From the NCBI RefSeq assembly GCF_001280005.1, contig NZ_LGDW01000452.1:13630-77629 (forward strand): a DNA stretch of 64,000 nt. The letters run 5' to 3'. Both the position numbers and the translations under genes were made by a program. Under the pieces are notes generated by a model that saw nothing but the letters and a program-made list of their open reading frames with translations, was not told the origin of the DNA and made no database searches. Positions 35,349-51,749 of this stretch are shown piece by piece. The DNA comes from Streptomyces sp. NRRL WC-3618 (GTDB lineage Bacteria; Actinomycetota; Actinomycetes; Streptomycetales; Streptomycetaceae). Every line of letters begins with the position of its first letter. Position 1 is the first letter of the stretch.

Positions 35349-37259
35349 CTATTCGGCCCACCGGACGGAGTCCTCGAGCGGGCAGCGCGCGCTCCGGTGG
35401 AGCGGTGTGGTCGTGGCCCGTCCGGTGCGCAGGACCGCCAGGACCTCGTTGTCCCCGTCGGGGCCGAGTCCGGCCGCCGGGCTACCGAACTCGGCGCCCA
35501 GCGGCTGGACGGCGTATCCGGCCTCGGTCAGTGCGAGCCAGATGTGCATCAGTGTGGCTCCCGCTTCGAGGCGGTCGGCGACGGTTCGGCGCGGGCCGCG
35601 CAGGACGAGCACGGCCCCGCAGTCGCGCAGCCTCCGTGCCCGGACGCCGGCCGCCGCCGAGGCCAGTTGGCGGACCAGCGCCCGCGGTACCGCCTCGCGG
35701 TCGACGGCGCGGGCGAGCACGCCGGTCGCCCCCGAGAGGTCGAGGAGGTCGCGGGGGTCCCCGAAGGAACGGTGGCCGCTGTCGTTCCGTGCGCGTTCCC
35801 GCAGCCAGGCCCGGAGTGGGGCGTCCGACGCCGGATCGGCGGCCATGGCCGAGTCGAGCTCGGTCCGGGCGAGCCGGGCCAGGGCGGTGGGGCCGGTCAC
35901 CGTCTCCAGGACGAGGTCCCGCTCGGCGCACAGCAGCTCGATCCGCTTCGCCGTCGCCGTGTCGAGAGGGGTGCGCAGCAGGCCCTCCCGGTGGGTGGAG
36001 CGCAGGCCGAGCGCGCCCTGCCGGACGAGGACGTCGTCGCGGAGGCGGTCGCAGTGGAACCGGCCGACGAACGCGGACGTCCCGTCCTCGTCGGCCGGCT
36101 GATCCGACGCGGTCGAGGCCTCCCACTTGCCGTGCGCCAGGTAGGCCATGGATCCCAGAGCGCAGCCGAGGCTCTCCGCCCAGCCCAGCGGATCCCGGAC
36201 AGCGGCGGGCCAGCGCTGCGGGTCGTGCGCCAGCCGCACCGTGCGGTCGTCGAGGAGTTCGAACGCCCACGGCTGGGCGTTGAAGGCGGAAGGAGCGAGC
36301 CGGGCGCCGTCCAGCACGGTGGCGAGCCGCTCGGGCAGCGGGCGCGGGGGCTGTGGCGGGGCCGAGGGCCGGAGGGGACCGCGCCGGGCGGCGGCGCGCA
36401 GCGCCAGACGGGACCGTGCGATCTCCACCGGCAGCCTCGCCCGGTGCAGCAGGGCGGCCGGGCGGGTCATGACCGCGGCGTGCACGTCCAGGGTGATGAT
36501 GTCCCGTGTCCTGCGGTTCATGAGCAGGTCCACGACCGCTCTGGCGGTCAGTGTGGCCAGGCCGAGGACGCAGTAGCCGATCTGCGGCCAGGCGCCCCCG
36601 TTGACGATCCGGTCCGTCTGTACGGCCAGGAAGTCGCTGGGGACCTGGGTTTTGCCGATCCACCGCAACGATTCCCACACGCGGTTCTCGCGGTGCGCCT
36701 CGGCGCTCGCCCTGCCGTAGAACGGCACCGGGTTGCGCCGGTAGTCGAAGACGTACAAGGTCGGTTTCCCGCCGAAGTCCATACCCGCCAGGACGGGGAT
36801 GCCGAGCCGGGCCGCCCGCTCGTGCAGTTGGTACTTGACCCAGGACGACATCGTCGGGTCGATGCCGTCGAAGACGATGTGAGCGCCGTCGAGTGCCTCG
36901 TCGAGGTTCTCCAGGGTCAACCCCTGCGGATAGGCGGTCACTTCGGCCGACGGGTTGAGCGCGCGAATCCGGTCGGCGATCGCCTCGGGCTTCGAACGGC
37001 CCAGGTCGGCCTGTACGCAGGCCTGCCGGTTCAGGTTCGAGACGTCGAAGGTGTCGGGGTCGGCAAGCCGGAAGCGCAGCACACCGAGCCGGGCCAGTGG
37101 TTCGACGACCCCGCCGCCGCCTCCGCATCCCGCCACGAGCACGGTCGCGGCGCGTACGGCCGCCTGTTCCCGTTCGCTGAGGATGCCGGCGTTGCGGCTC
37201 ACCGCCTCGGCCCCGGCGGCCACCACGTCGATGTCCGCCCGGTGGGTGTCAGTGGCCAT
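35349..37259 (-). CDS. ThiF (E1-like)-nitroreductase fusion protein, orf1 of the coronafacoyl cluster
   Basis: Protein of 636 residues with two recognisable halves. Residues about 25-285 are a ThiF/E1 adenylating domain: nucleotide loop VAGCGGGGG (44-50), Asp67/Asp69, NLNRQ (Arg78), Lys90 and FDGID (Asp131). The CxxC zinc pairs of many E1 proteins are missing. Residues about 305-625 are a nitroreductase-like FMN fold with ARLAPSAFNAQPWAFELLDD and WAESLGCALGSMAYLAHG. I recall the same layout in mycobacterial MoeY (Rv1355c). It lies 105 bp downstream of the PAS-LuxR gene on the same strand, as orf1 and cfaR do in S. scabiei, where a ThiF-family orf1 is reported to support phytotoxin production. 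The biochemical role is unknown. Confidence 0.88.
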   Translation of the reverse strand: MATDTHRADIDVVAAGAEAVSRNAGILSEREQAAVRAATVLVAGCGGGGGVVEPLARLGVLRFRLADPDTFDVSNLNRQACVQADLGRSKPEAIADRIRALNPSAEVTAYPQGLTLENLDEALDGAHIVFDGIDPTMSSWVKYQLHERAARLGIPVLAGMDFGGKPTLYVFDYRRNPVPFYGRASAEAHRENRVWESLRWIGKTQVPSDFLAVQTDRIVNGGAWPQIGYCVLGLATLTARAVVDLLMNRRTRDIITLDVHAAVMTRPAALLHRARLPVEIARSRLALRAAARRGPLRPSAPPQPPRPLPERLATVLDGARLAPSAFNAQPWAFELLDDRTVRLAHDPQRWPAAVRDPLGWAESLGCALGSMAYLAHGKWEASTASDQPADEDGTSAFVGRFHCDRLRDDVLVRQGALGLRSTHREGLLRTPLDTATAKRIELLCAERDLVLETVTGPTALARLARTELDSAMAADPASDAPLRAWLRERARNDSGHRSFGDPRDLLDLSGATGVLARAVDREAVPRALVRQLASAAAGVRARRLRDCGAVLVLRGPRRTVADRLEAGATLMHIWLALTEAGYAVQPLGAEFGSPAAGLGPDGDNEVLAVLRTGRATTTPLHRSARCPLEDSVRWAE

Positions 37260-37364
37260 GGCTGGTTCCGTTCGCTCGGCGCTCGTGTGGGGTCCGCGCT
37301 CCGGCAGCGGTGGAGCGAAGTGCCGTACGGCGCTGGTGGGAGGGGGGCCGGGGGTGTGTTCGGC

Positions 37365-38213
37365 TCATGCGCGTTCCAGTTCCGGGTGGTGGCCGCCTGC
37401 GGCGAGCACCGGTGCGGGCCGTCGTGCGTCGACGACGTTGTCGGACGGGCGGGGAGCCGGTCCACGGGCGAGGTCCGCGGGCGCGGGGGCCGAGGTGGGG
37501 CAGGCGGACCCGCCGACCGGGAACCGCGTCGTCTGCTGGGGCCTGATCCGGGGCGGCCAGCAGTGCGGGACGAGGATGTCGAGAGCGTAGGCGCGGGCGA
37601 CCAGCGCGGACCGGGTGGGGGCCTTCAGCTTCCTCAGCATCGCGCTGATGTGATACTCGACGCCGTGGCTGCTGAGGCCGAGCCGGGAGGCCAACTGCTG
37701 GGTGGACAGCCCGGCGGCCACGCCTTCCAGGATGCGGGCGGGCACCTCGGCGAGCGCCGCGGCCAGTGGGAGTGGGGGGCTGTGGACGGCGTCCGGGACG
37801 ATGATCGCGATCGCGGCGCAGTCGGTGCGGCAGACGTGCAGGACGGTGTCGAGCGCGATGCCCGTGACCAGACAGTCCCTGTCCGTGAGGTTCCCGTCCA
37901 CGAGCATCAGGCGGATGCTGAAGTTACCGCACCGCCCGTCGACGAGCTGGGAGAAGTGTTCCTCCAGGCTCGCCGCGGCCGTCGGGTGGAAGAGCCGTGA
38001 CAGGGGTTCCCCCGTCATCTCCTCGAGAACGATCCCGAACTGCTCGCAGAGCGCGTCGTTCGCCTCCACGACCCGGAGGCCGGTGTCGAGATGGACGATG
38101 CCGAGTGCCGCGGTGACCGCCGGCGGGGGCGCTGGTGTCGACGGGTCCCCGGACTTCGCCCCGACGGGCTCTGGGTGTGGCTCCAGAATCGTGGCCTTGG
38201 GCAGGATGGACAA
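37365..38213 (-). CDS. cfaR: PAS-LuxR pathway-specific activator CfaR
   Basis: Regulator of 282 residues. An N-terminal PAS domain (about 33-130; GIVHLDTGLRVVEANDALCEQFG) is followed by a LuxR HTH (about 155-215; EVPARILEGVAAGLSTQQLASRLGLSSHGVEYHISAMLRKL). PAS-LuxR regulators such as PimM activate polyene clusters; CfaR is the S. scabiei activator of coronafacoyl genes. A proline/alanine-rich tail of about 65 residues follows the HTH. The start is TTG at 38213 with GAGG upstream, an unusual start codon. It is transcribed away from cfa1; a matching palindrome lies before cfa1. A link between the two is inferred from the published system. Confidence 0.88.
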   Translation of the reverse strand: MSILPKATILEPHPEPVGAKSGDPSTPAPPPAVTAALGIVHLDTGLRVVEANDALCEQFGIVLEEMTGEPLSRLFHPTAAASLEEHFSQLVDGRCGNFSIRLMLVDGNLTDRDCLVTGIALDTVLHVCRTDCAAIAIIVPDAVHSPPLPLAAALAEVPARILEGVAAGLSTQQLASRLGLSSHGVEYHISAMLRKLKAPTRSALVARAYALDILVPHCWPPRIRPQQTTRFPVGGSACPTSAPAPADLARGPAPRPSDNVVDARRPAPVLAAGGHHPELERA

Positions 38214-38439
38214 GGCAGTACCTCTTTCGGGCGGGGCCGGAAGGGACCCGGGTGTGCAGCGCTCGGCCGGCGCCGGTGGAGTGTCCTGTGTCGGGCGCCC
38301 TTGTCTCTTTCGTCAGGTTGGACTGAGAAGGCCGTGTGGGGGACCCGGTTCTCCATCGGACGGGGGTGGGGGAGAGCCGTCCGACCGCCGCGGGGCGTGG
38401 TCGTACGAGGTCTCCTGGTGGGGCGGGTCTGCGGTGGCA

Positions 38440-38680
38440 CCTGGTCTTTCCCACCACCACGCTTCTTTTCCACCAGGCCCGCCGGAGCGAGTTCCGCATA
38501 GCGGATCCTGGTGCGGTCCACTGCTCGCGCAGACACCCCCGCCGATTCGGCGATGTCTTTACGGCGGCACCCCTCGCCGGCCCATAACACGATGGGGTCC
38601 CTTAATGCCATATCTACCGTCACGTGCCAGTCCGCCGCCAACACGCGTAACTCTGCCAGCTGTCCCGAAGAGAGGTTCAT
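38440..38680 (-). pseudogene. IS630-family transposase fragment (N-terminal HTH only)
   Basis: From ATG 38680 the translation LAELRVLAADWHVTVDMALR and GCRRKDIAESAGVSARAVDR, then RYAELAPAGLVEKK, matches the N-terminal HTH of IS630-type transposases (pattern: IVL.AGEG...DIAE..GVS...V.R.R.RYAE.GLAGL). After about 80 residues it becomes proline/arginine-rich and runs out of frame into cfaR. The DDE catalytic domain is gone. The remnant sits immediately upstream of cfaR and indicates past mobile-element activity at the cluster edge. Confidence 0.6.
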
Positions 38681-39481
38681 ACCCTGCCCGATGAACTGAA
38701 GGTCATAAAGCGAACAGAAACCGGATAATGAGATGCTAGGGGGTGAAATCCTGGCCTCCTTCGCCCGCTTGGCGCCTCGGTACCGAACGACGGATGTTCG
38801 AGTCGGCGCCGGGAGTGAACGCTTGGTTCCGGTGGCCGATTATTACACCGCTGTCGATCGCGACTCCAGAGTAAAATCGCTAATTGTGTGCACCGCCGAG
38901 GTGCTCTCGCGGCGGGATCCGGTCCGGCTGTGCTGTGCCAAAGCCAGGTGCGACAGGCAGGTCGGCGCACGCGCGGGACGCCGTGGGCAGCCTTCGAGGA
39001 CGGCCTTCTCCGCGAGGGGTGAACCGGTGCCCGCCATGCCCGCCCGCCCGGCGCCGTCACTGACGCGGTCGGCGCAACTCCTCTGGGTGTAGGTACGGCC
39101 CACCGTGATCACGAACGTTTGTGACGACGTATCAAAAACCAGCTGCTGCGCCCGGCGTGAGACCCGTACCACGGCGGCGGAGATGGTCACCTCCTCCCGA
39201 AGGGCCGCGCCGCGGACGAGGAACGCCGCGGAGCGGGCCGCAACTGGAAGGCCCGCCAGGTGATCAACACAGCTGCCGCACCAGTGGATGAGCATGCGGA
39301 CCGGACGCCGAACGAAGGACACCCGCGAGTACAAGTGGCCCTGGCTCGATGCCCGGTCGCCCTCGGCCGCGGCCGCCACCGAGCCGCCGCACGAGCCTGC
39401 CACCAGCGCCGACACACCCTTCAGGGCCAGCCATGACCAGGGCTGCGGCTGCCGTGTCCGACGCCAACCCAAGCGCGAAGA
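38681..39481. other. long non-coding stretch between the IS630 remnant and the cfa1 promoter
   Basis: About 800 bp without a gene I can support. Open frames on both strands have no family resemblance and poor codon bias. It has locally low GC (38690-38740 and 38830-38895, e.g. GATTATTACACC) unlike the flanking genes, suggesting foreign or degraded DNA. The segment near 39190-39480 is GC-rich on both strands but unrecognised. Confidence 0.5.
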
Positions 39482-39527
39482 CTAAGGGTTCTTCTAGTCG
39501 ACCGTCGTTCTGTGGCCCTTGTATGGT
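39482..39527 (+). promoter_or_regulatory. cfa1 promoter with CfaR-box-like palindrome
   Basis: CTAAGGGTTCTTCTAG (39482-39497) resembles the PAS-LuxR (PimM-type) consensus CTVGGGAWWTCCCBAG with mismatches. It is followed directly by a -35-like TCGACC (39498), an 18-bp spacer and -10 TATGGT (39522). The cfa1 ATG is 51 bp further, with CAGGAGA before it. For S. scabiei CfaR, binding to an imperfect palindrome just upstream of the cfa1 -35 box is reported; the layout here agrees. Confidence 0.65.
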
Positions 39528-39577
39528 CGCACTGCCTCCGCAGGTCGGCCCCATTCGGCACTACAGGAGACTTCCCA

Positions 39578-39853
39578 ATGACGAACATCGAATCGACCAT
39601 CAAGCGCATCCTGGTCGACGATCTCTTCATCACTGTTCCGCCGTCCGAGATCGGTCTGGACGATAATTTCCGAGATGTCCTCGGACTCGACTCGCTCGGA
39701 TTCACCGAACTCCGCACCCAGTGTGAATACGCCTTCGATATCACCATCTCGGACGAGGACTTCGTCCCGGACCACTTCTCCTCGGTCCGGACTCTGACCC
39801 AGTTGGTGTCGCGCAGACAAGCGGCCCTTCCGGACGAGGCAAGTGTCCAGTGA
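39578..39853 (+). CDS. cfa1: acyl carrier protein Cfa1
   Basis: Free-standing ACP of 91 residues. The phosphopantetheine site is LGLDSLGFTEL with Ser39, preceded by the acidic DNFRDV and followed by the recognition helix LRTQCEYAFDI. It carries intermediates of the coronafacic-acid cyclopentenone starter. ATG 39578 has CAGGAGA 7 bp upstream; a longer in-frame start is non-homologous. It is the first gene of the cfa operon. Its base composition is visibly lower in GC than the PKS genes downstream. It overlaps cfa2 by 4 bp (GTGA). Confidence 0.92.
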   Translation: MTNIESTIKRILVDDLFITVPPSEIGLDDNFRDVLGLDSLGFTELRTQCEYAFDITISDEDFVPDHFSSVRTLTQLVSRRQAALPDEASVQ

Positions 39854-40347
39854 CCGGGACAACGAACACCGAGGTCGCGCGTGAACCGCGGACCATGGGG
39901 TTCACGGAACTCAAGAGCTGGTTGCGCCATCGCCATCCGATGATTTATCTCGACCGAATTCTGGACTATGAGCCCGAGAAATACGTAAAGAGCCTCATGG
40001 CTGTTTCCGGGCAGATCGACGCGATCGCCGGCCACTTTCCCGAGCGTGCCATCTTTCCCGCCAGCCACATGATGCAGGCGATCGCCCAGTCGGCGATCAT
40101 CCTCGTCCAGGTGTCGACCTCGCCGCTCACCGACGAGGAGATCACCCTGATCGGATCGGTCAAAGCCAGGTTCACCCGAGTCGTCGTCCCCGGCGACCAG
40201 ATCGTCTTCCACACCACCTGCGACAAGCTTCGTGGCGACGTCATGACGTTCACGTGCCGGGCGGAGGTCTCCGGCAAGCCCGTCGCCATGACCAGGGGCA
40301 CGCTGGTCCGCACCAAGGTGGCGGATCTGGGCGAGCAGTTGTGGTGA
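39850..40347 (+). CDS. cfa2: FabZ-like hotdog protein Cfa2
   Basis: Hotdog-fold protein of 165 residues resembling 3-hydroxyacyl-ACP dehydratases: LRHRHPMIYLDRILDYEP corresponds to the FabZ HRYPFLLVDRV region, and GHFPERAIFPASHMM to HFPGxPIFPGVLxxE. His62 is in place, but the catalytic Glu found 14 residues later in FabZ is Gln76 here (MMQAIAQ), and the PG turn is PA. The GTG start overlaps cfa1. In the pathway it is expected to dehydrate the ACP-bound starter precursor; the changed residue casts doubt on simple FabZ chemistry. It overlaps cfa3 by 4 bp. Confidence 0.88.
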   Translation: MTGTTNTEVAREPRTMGFTELKSWLRHRHPMIYLDRILDYEPEKYVKSLMAVSGQIDAIAGHFPERAIFPASHMMQAIAQSAIILVQVSTSPLTDEEITLIGSVKARFTRVVVPGDQIVFHTTCDKLRGDVMTFTCRAEVSGKPVAMTRGTLVRTKVADLGEQLW

Positions 40348-41486
40348 GCGCGGGGTCCCAGGTGTGGGTGACGGGAAGGGCGTGGTCGACCGCTCTGGGC
40401 TCCGACGTGGACACCGTGTGGGAGTCGCTGCTGGCCGGCGCCTCCGGCATCACCGAAGTACCGTCCCCGTTGCCGCTGCGCGGCATGCTCGCCGCGACCG
40501 TGCCCGACCTCGACAGGGACCTGCCCGCGTGGGACCGCCAGCAGCGGATCACCCGCGCCACACTGTCAACGGCCCTGCGGGACGCGGGGATCGATCCCGG
40601 CGACCCGCGTGTCCTGCCCGTCCTCGGCACCAGCTACGGCCCGCACCTGGAGATGCCGGACACCCGCTCCCTTTCCCACTGGTCCACCACGGCGGCACGG
40701 GGTGCCGGATGCGGGGTGGAACCGGTCACCGTCACCACCGCCTGCTCCGCGGGTTCCGACGCCGTCCTGGCCGGACTCGCTCTCCTTGAGGAAGGCGTCG
40801 CGGACGTCTGCGTGTGCGGCGGGGCGGACGTGCTCACCCTGGGCAAACGCCTCGGCCACTCACACCTCGGCACGATGTCCCCCGACGGCCTCCGTGCCTT
40901 CGACACCGTCCGCAACGGCACCGTCCTGGGCGAGGGAGCGGCGTTCCTCGTGCTGGAGCGGGCCGAACGCGCCCGCGCCCGTGGCGCCCGTCCGTACGGC
41001 GTCGTCGCCGGCGCCGGATCGTCGAACGACGCCGCCAATGCCGTGGCCCCCGATCCGTCCGGCGCGAACGTCGTCCTGGCCGTCGAACGCGCGCTGCGCG
41101 ACGCGGACATCACGCCTCAGGACGTCACCGTCGTCAACGCGCACGGCTCCGGGACACCGGTGAACGACGACGTGGAGGCCCGGGCCTACGCGCGGCTCTT
41201 CGCCGGCGTACCCCGCCCGCCGGTCGCGTTCGCGACGAAGGGGGCGTTCGGACACACGCTCGGCGCGACCGGCGCCATCGAGGCGGTGGCCCTGCTCCAG
41301 GCCCTCGCGACGGGGACGGTGCCCCCCGTCCCCTTCCTACGGAACCCGCTGCCAAGGCTCGGCCTGCCGATCCCGATGGAGCGACCCATGGAGGCCGAAC
41401 CGGGCTGGGGCATCAGCGTGACGCTCGGATTCGGCGGCTTCAACACCTGCCTCGTCCTCCAGGGACCCGAAAGCGCGGCGACATGA
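40344..41486 (+). CDS. cfa3: beta-ketoacyl synthase Cfa3 (FabF/KS-alpha-like)
   Basis: Condensing enzyme of 380 residues. The complete triad is present: Cys134 in VTTACSAGSDAV, His267 in NAHGSGTPVND, His304 in ATKGAFGHTLGATGA, with Lys299. It ends with GWGISVTLGFGGFNTCLVL, the conserved KS C-terminus. GTG 40344 overlaps the cfa2 stop (GTGA). Its expected role is condensation on Cfa1 in building the 2-carboxy-2-cyclopentenone starter unit. It is shorter than FabF (about 410), mainly at the N-terminus, where the first strand of the thiolase fold is compact. Confidence 0.92.
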   Translation: MSAGSQVWVTGRAWSTALGSDVDTVWESLLAGASGITEVPSPLPLRGMLAATVPDLDRDLPAWDRQQRITRATLSTALRDAGIDPGDPRVLPVLGTSYGPHLEMPDTRSLSHWSTTAARGAGCGVEPVTVTTACSAGSDAVLAGLALLEEGVADVCVCGGADVLTLGKRLGHSHLGTMSPDGLRAFDTVRNGTVLGEGAAFLVLERAERARARGARPYGVVAGAGSSNDAANAVAPDPSGANVVLAVERALRDADITPQDVTVVNAHGSGTPVNDDVEARAYARLFAGVPRPPVAFATKGAFGHTLGATGAIEAVALLQALATGTVPPVPFLRNPLPRLGLPIPMERPMEAEPGWGISVTLGFGGFNTCLVLQGPESAAT

Positions 41487-42010
41487 CTGACGCGGCCCCC
41501 TTGACCACGTACGGCATGACTGTGCTCGGCGAAGGTGTCGCCGAGGTGACCGACCTGTCCGGCGTACGGCCGAGACAGAGAGCCTCCCTTTACGCGGACC
41601 CGCTCTCCTGGCTCGTGTTCGAGGCCGTGCAACACGCGATCGACGCACACCGGGAGGACATCGACTCGGCGCGGGAGGGCGTGGGGCACATCGTCGTCAG
41701 CGACGACTGCACCACGTACACCATGCGCGCGATCGCCGCGACGATCGCGGCGGGACGCATCTCGCCGCTGCGGTTCTCCGGGGCGAACCCGGGTTCGGTG
41801 TGCAGCCTCCCCTCACAGCTCCTGGGCTTCAGCGGGCCCAGCATGACCCTGTCGATGCCGCCGGACAAAGGCCTGCCCCCGGCGGCCGCCATCGCCCGCG
41901 CATGGCTGCGCCAGGGCTCGGCGACCCATGTGCTCGTCACCTCCCACCGCGCCGGCCCCTCGGGCCATCGCGTCACCAGCACGCTGCTGACGGGGACACA
42001 GAAAGGCTGA
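41483..42010 (+). CDS. cfa4: short KS-like protein Cfa4 lacking the active-site cysteine
   Basis: Protein of 175 residues covering only the N-terminal half of a ketosynthase (thiolase) fold: ADPLSWLVFEAVQHAIDAHR, GHIVVSDDCTTYTM, PGSVCSLPSQLLGFSGPSMT. The segment aligned with KS VSTACSSGL reads LSMPPDKGL, placing Pro127 at the nucleophilic Cys; both histidine motifs are missing because the C-terminal half is missing. It is coupled to cfa3 by an ATGA overlap and may pair with it as a chain-length-factor-like partner. That is inference; it cannot be a condensing enzyme by itself. Confidence 0.82.
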   Translation: MTDAAPLTTYGMTVLGEGVAEVTDLSGVRPRQRASLYADPLSWLVFEAVQHAIDAHREDIDSAREGVGHIVVSDDCTTYTMRAIAATIAAGRISPLRFSGANPGSVCSLPSQLLGFSGPSMTLSMPPDKGLPPAAAIARAWLRQGSATHVLVTSHRAGPSGHRVTSTLLTGTQKG

Positions 42011-42011
42011 A

Positions 42012-43421
42012 GTGGACACTGCCCGCACCCTTGAGTCCGGCGTCGTGCGGGACTTTCTCCGTGATCTCGTCCAGGTGGACCGCCCGGGAACCCGGCCCCC
42101 GCCGTTCGACACCGTGCTGGAGGAGATCCACCAACTCGGTGTCGAACCCGGAACGCCCGTCATGGTGGCGATGCCGAACGGGGCTCCGTTCGTCACCGTG
42201 GTGTGCGCGCTGCTGGTCCAGGGCGCGGTCCCGGTGCTCCTGCCGCCGTCGGCGCCGCCGTCCCGTATCGAGCGGATGGCGCGGGCCCTCGGCGCGGACG
42301 CCCTGATCGCTCCGAGGGTCCCGCCCGGAGCGCACGCCGGCGTACCACCGCGCACTCTCGGCGGGTTCGCCCGGTTCGCCCGCCTGAGCGACGTGGACAC
42401 CCTCCGGTACCGGCCCGGGGAGATCATCCTCCTCACCTCGGGCACCTCCGGTGTGTTCAGCGGCTGTCTGCACCGCGTCGACTCGCTCCTGCGCAACGCC
42501 GGCCGCCACGCCCGGGCGATCGGCCAGAGCGCTGCCGACAGTGTCCTGATCAGCCTGCCCATGCACTACTCCTACGCCTTCGTCGCCCAGTTGCTCGCCA
42601 CTTTCGCGACCGGGGGCAGAGCGGTCATCGCGGGACCGCCGTTCACGCCCGCCCACTACCACCGGACCATTCAGGAACATGGGGTCACCGTGTCCTCCCT
42701 GACACCCACGATGGTCGAGTCATGGCTCGGCGCGGGAGAGCGACTCCCGGCACCACTGCGCCGTTTGACGGTAGGGGGCGACGCGTTCGCCGCCTCTTCC
42801 GTGGCGGACGTCCTGAAGCACAACGCGGGCCTGGAGCTGTACCTCACCTACGGGCTCACCGAAGCCGGTCCCCGCGTCTCCACCCTCGCCGCCCACCTGG
42901 AACCGCCCTGCCGCCATGGCTCGGTGGGACTCCCGCTCCCCGGGGTCCAGGTCCGGCTGCGCGCGGCCGACGCCGATGACAGGGCCAGCGAGCTGATCGT
43001 CGAGACGGACACGGGCATGCTCCGCAGGGTCGGCCGCCGCGACGAGCCCGAGCCCCCCGCCAGCGGCGCCACGACCTCGATCAGCACGGGGGACCTCTTC
43101 GAGAGGGACGACGACGGCTATCTCTACTTCCGCGGCCGCCGCCCCAGCTATGTGATCAGCCGCGGCGAGAAGGTCTCCCTGAAATCCGTCTGCGCACTCG
43201 CGGAGACGATCCCCGGCGTCCAGGGCGCGGAGGCCTGGACCCATGAGAACACCGCCGGCGACGTCGTGTTCACCCTCGACGTCTACTGCGCGGACCCCTC
43301 GATCGACGAACAGGAAATCCGACGACGGCTGGCGACGGTCCTGCTGCGCAGCGAGCAGCCGGCCCGCCTGTTGATCCACCCGGCAACGGACCTGGGCTGG
43401 CGCAAGTCCGCCGGAAAGTAG
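42012..43421 (+). CDS. cfa5: acyl-CoA synthetase-like enzyme Cfa5
   Basis: ANL-superfamily adenylate-forming enzyme of 469 residues. The phosphate loop is LLTSGTSGVFSGCLH (141-154), where the usual PKG after TSGTTG is replaced by SGC. YLTYGLTEAGPRVS is the A5 motif, STGDLF A7, and FRGRRPSYVISRGEKVSLKSV A8. The C-terminus is WRKSAGK, where the last Lys could be the A10 lysine. The start is GTG, one base after the cfa4 stop. It is thought to activate the carboxylic starter precursor and load it on Cfa1. The degenerate loop suggests altered or weak ATP chemistry. Confidence 0.88.
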   Translation: MDTARTLESGVVRDFLRDLVQVDRPGTRPPPFDTVLEEIHQLGVEPGTPVMVAMPNGAPFVTVVCALLVQGAVPVLLPPSAPPSRIERMARALGADALIAPRVPPGAHAGVPPRTLGGFARFARLSDVDTLRYRPGEIILLTSGTSGVFSGCLHRVDSLLRNAGRHARAIGQSAADSVLISLPMHYSYAFVAQLLATFATGGRAVIAGPPFTPAHYHRTIQEHGVTVSSLTPTMVESWLGAGERLPAPLRRLTVGGDAFAASSVADVLKHNAGLELYLTYGLTEAGPRVSTLAAHLEPPCRHGSVGLPLPGVQVRLRAADADDRASELIVETDTGMLRRVGRRDEPEPPASGATTSISTGDLFERDDDGYLYFRGRRPSYVISRGEKVSLKSVCALAETIPGVQGAEAWTHENTAGDVVFTLDVYCADPSIDEQEIRRRLATVLLRSEQPARLLIHPATDLGWRKSAGK

Positions 43422-43433
43422 CGGAGGTCGACC

Positions 43434-51745
<8,312 letters not shown>

Positions 51746-51749
<4 letters not shown>

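Noticed and set aside
38843..39472. 209-residue minus-strand frame upstream of cfa1
   Set aside because: No family resemblance, no ribosome-binding site, and it crosses low-GC patches.
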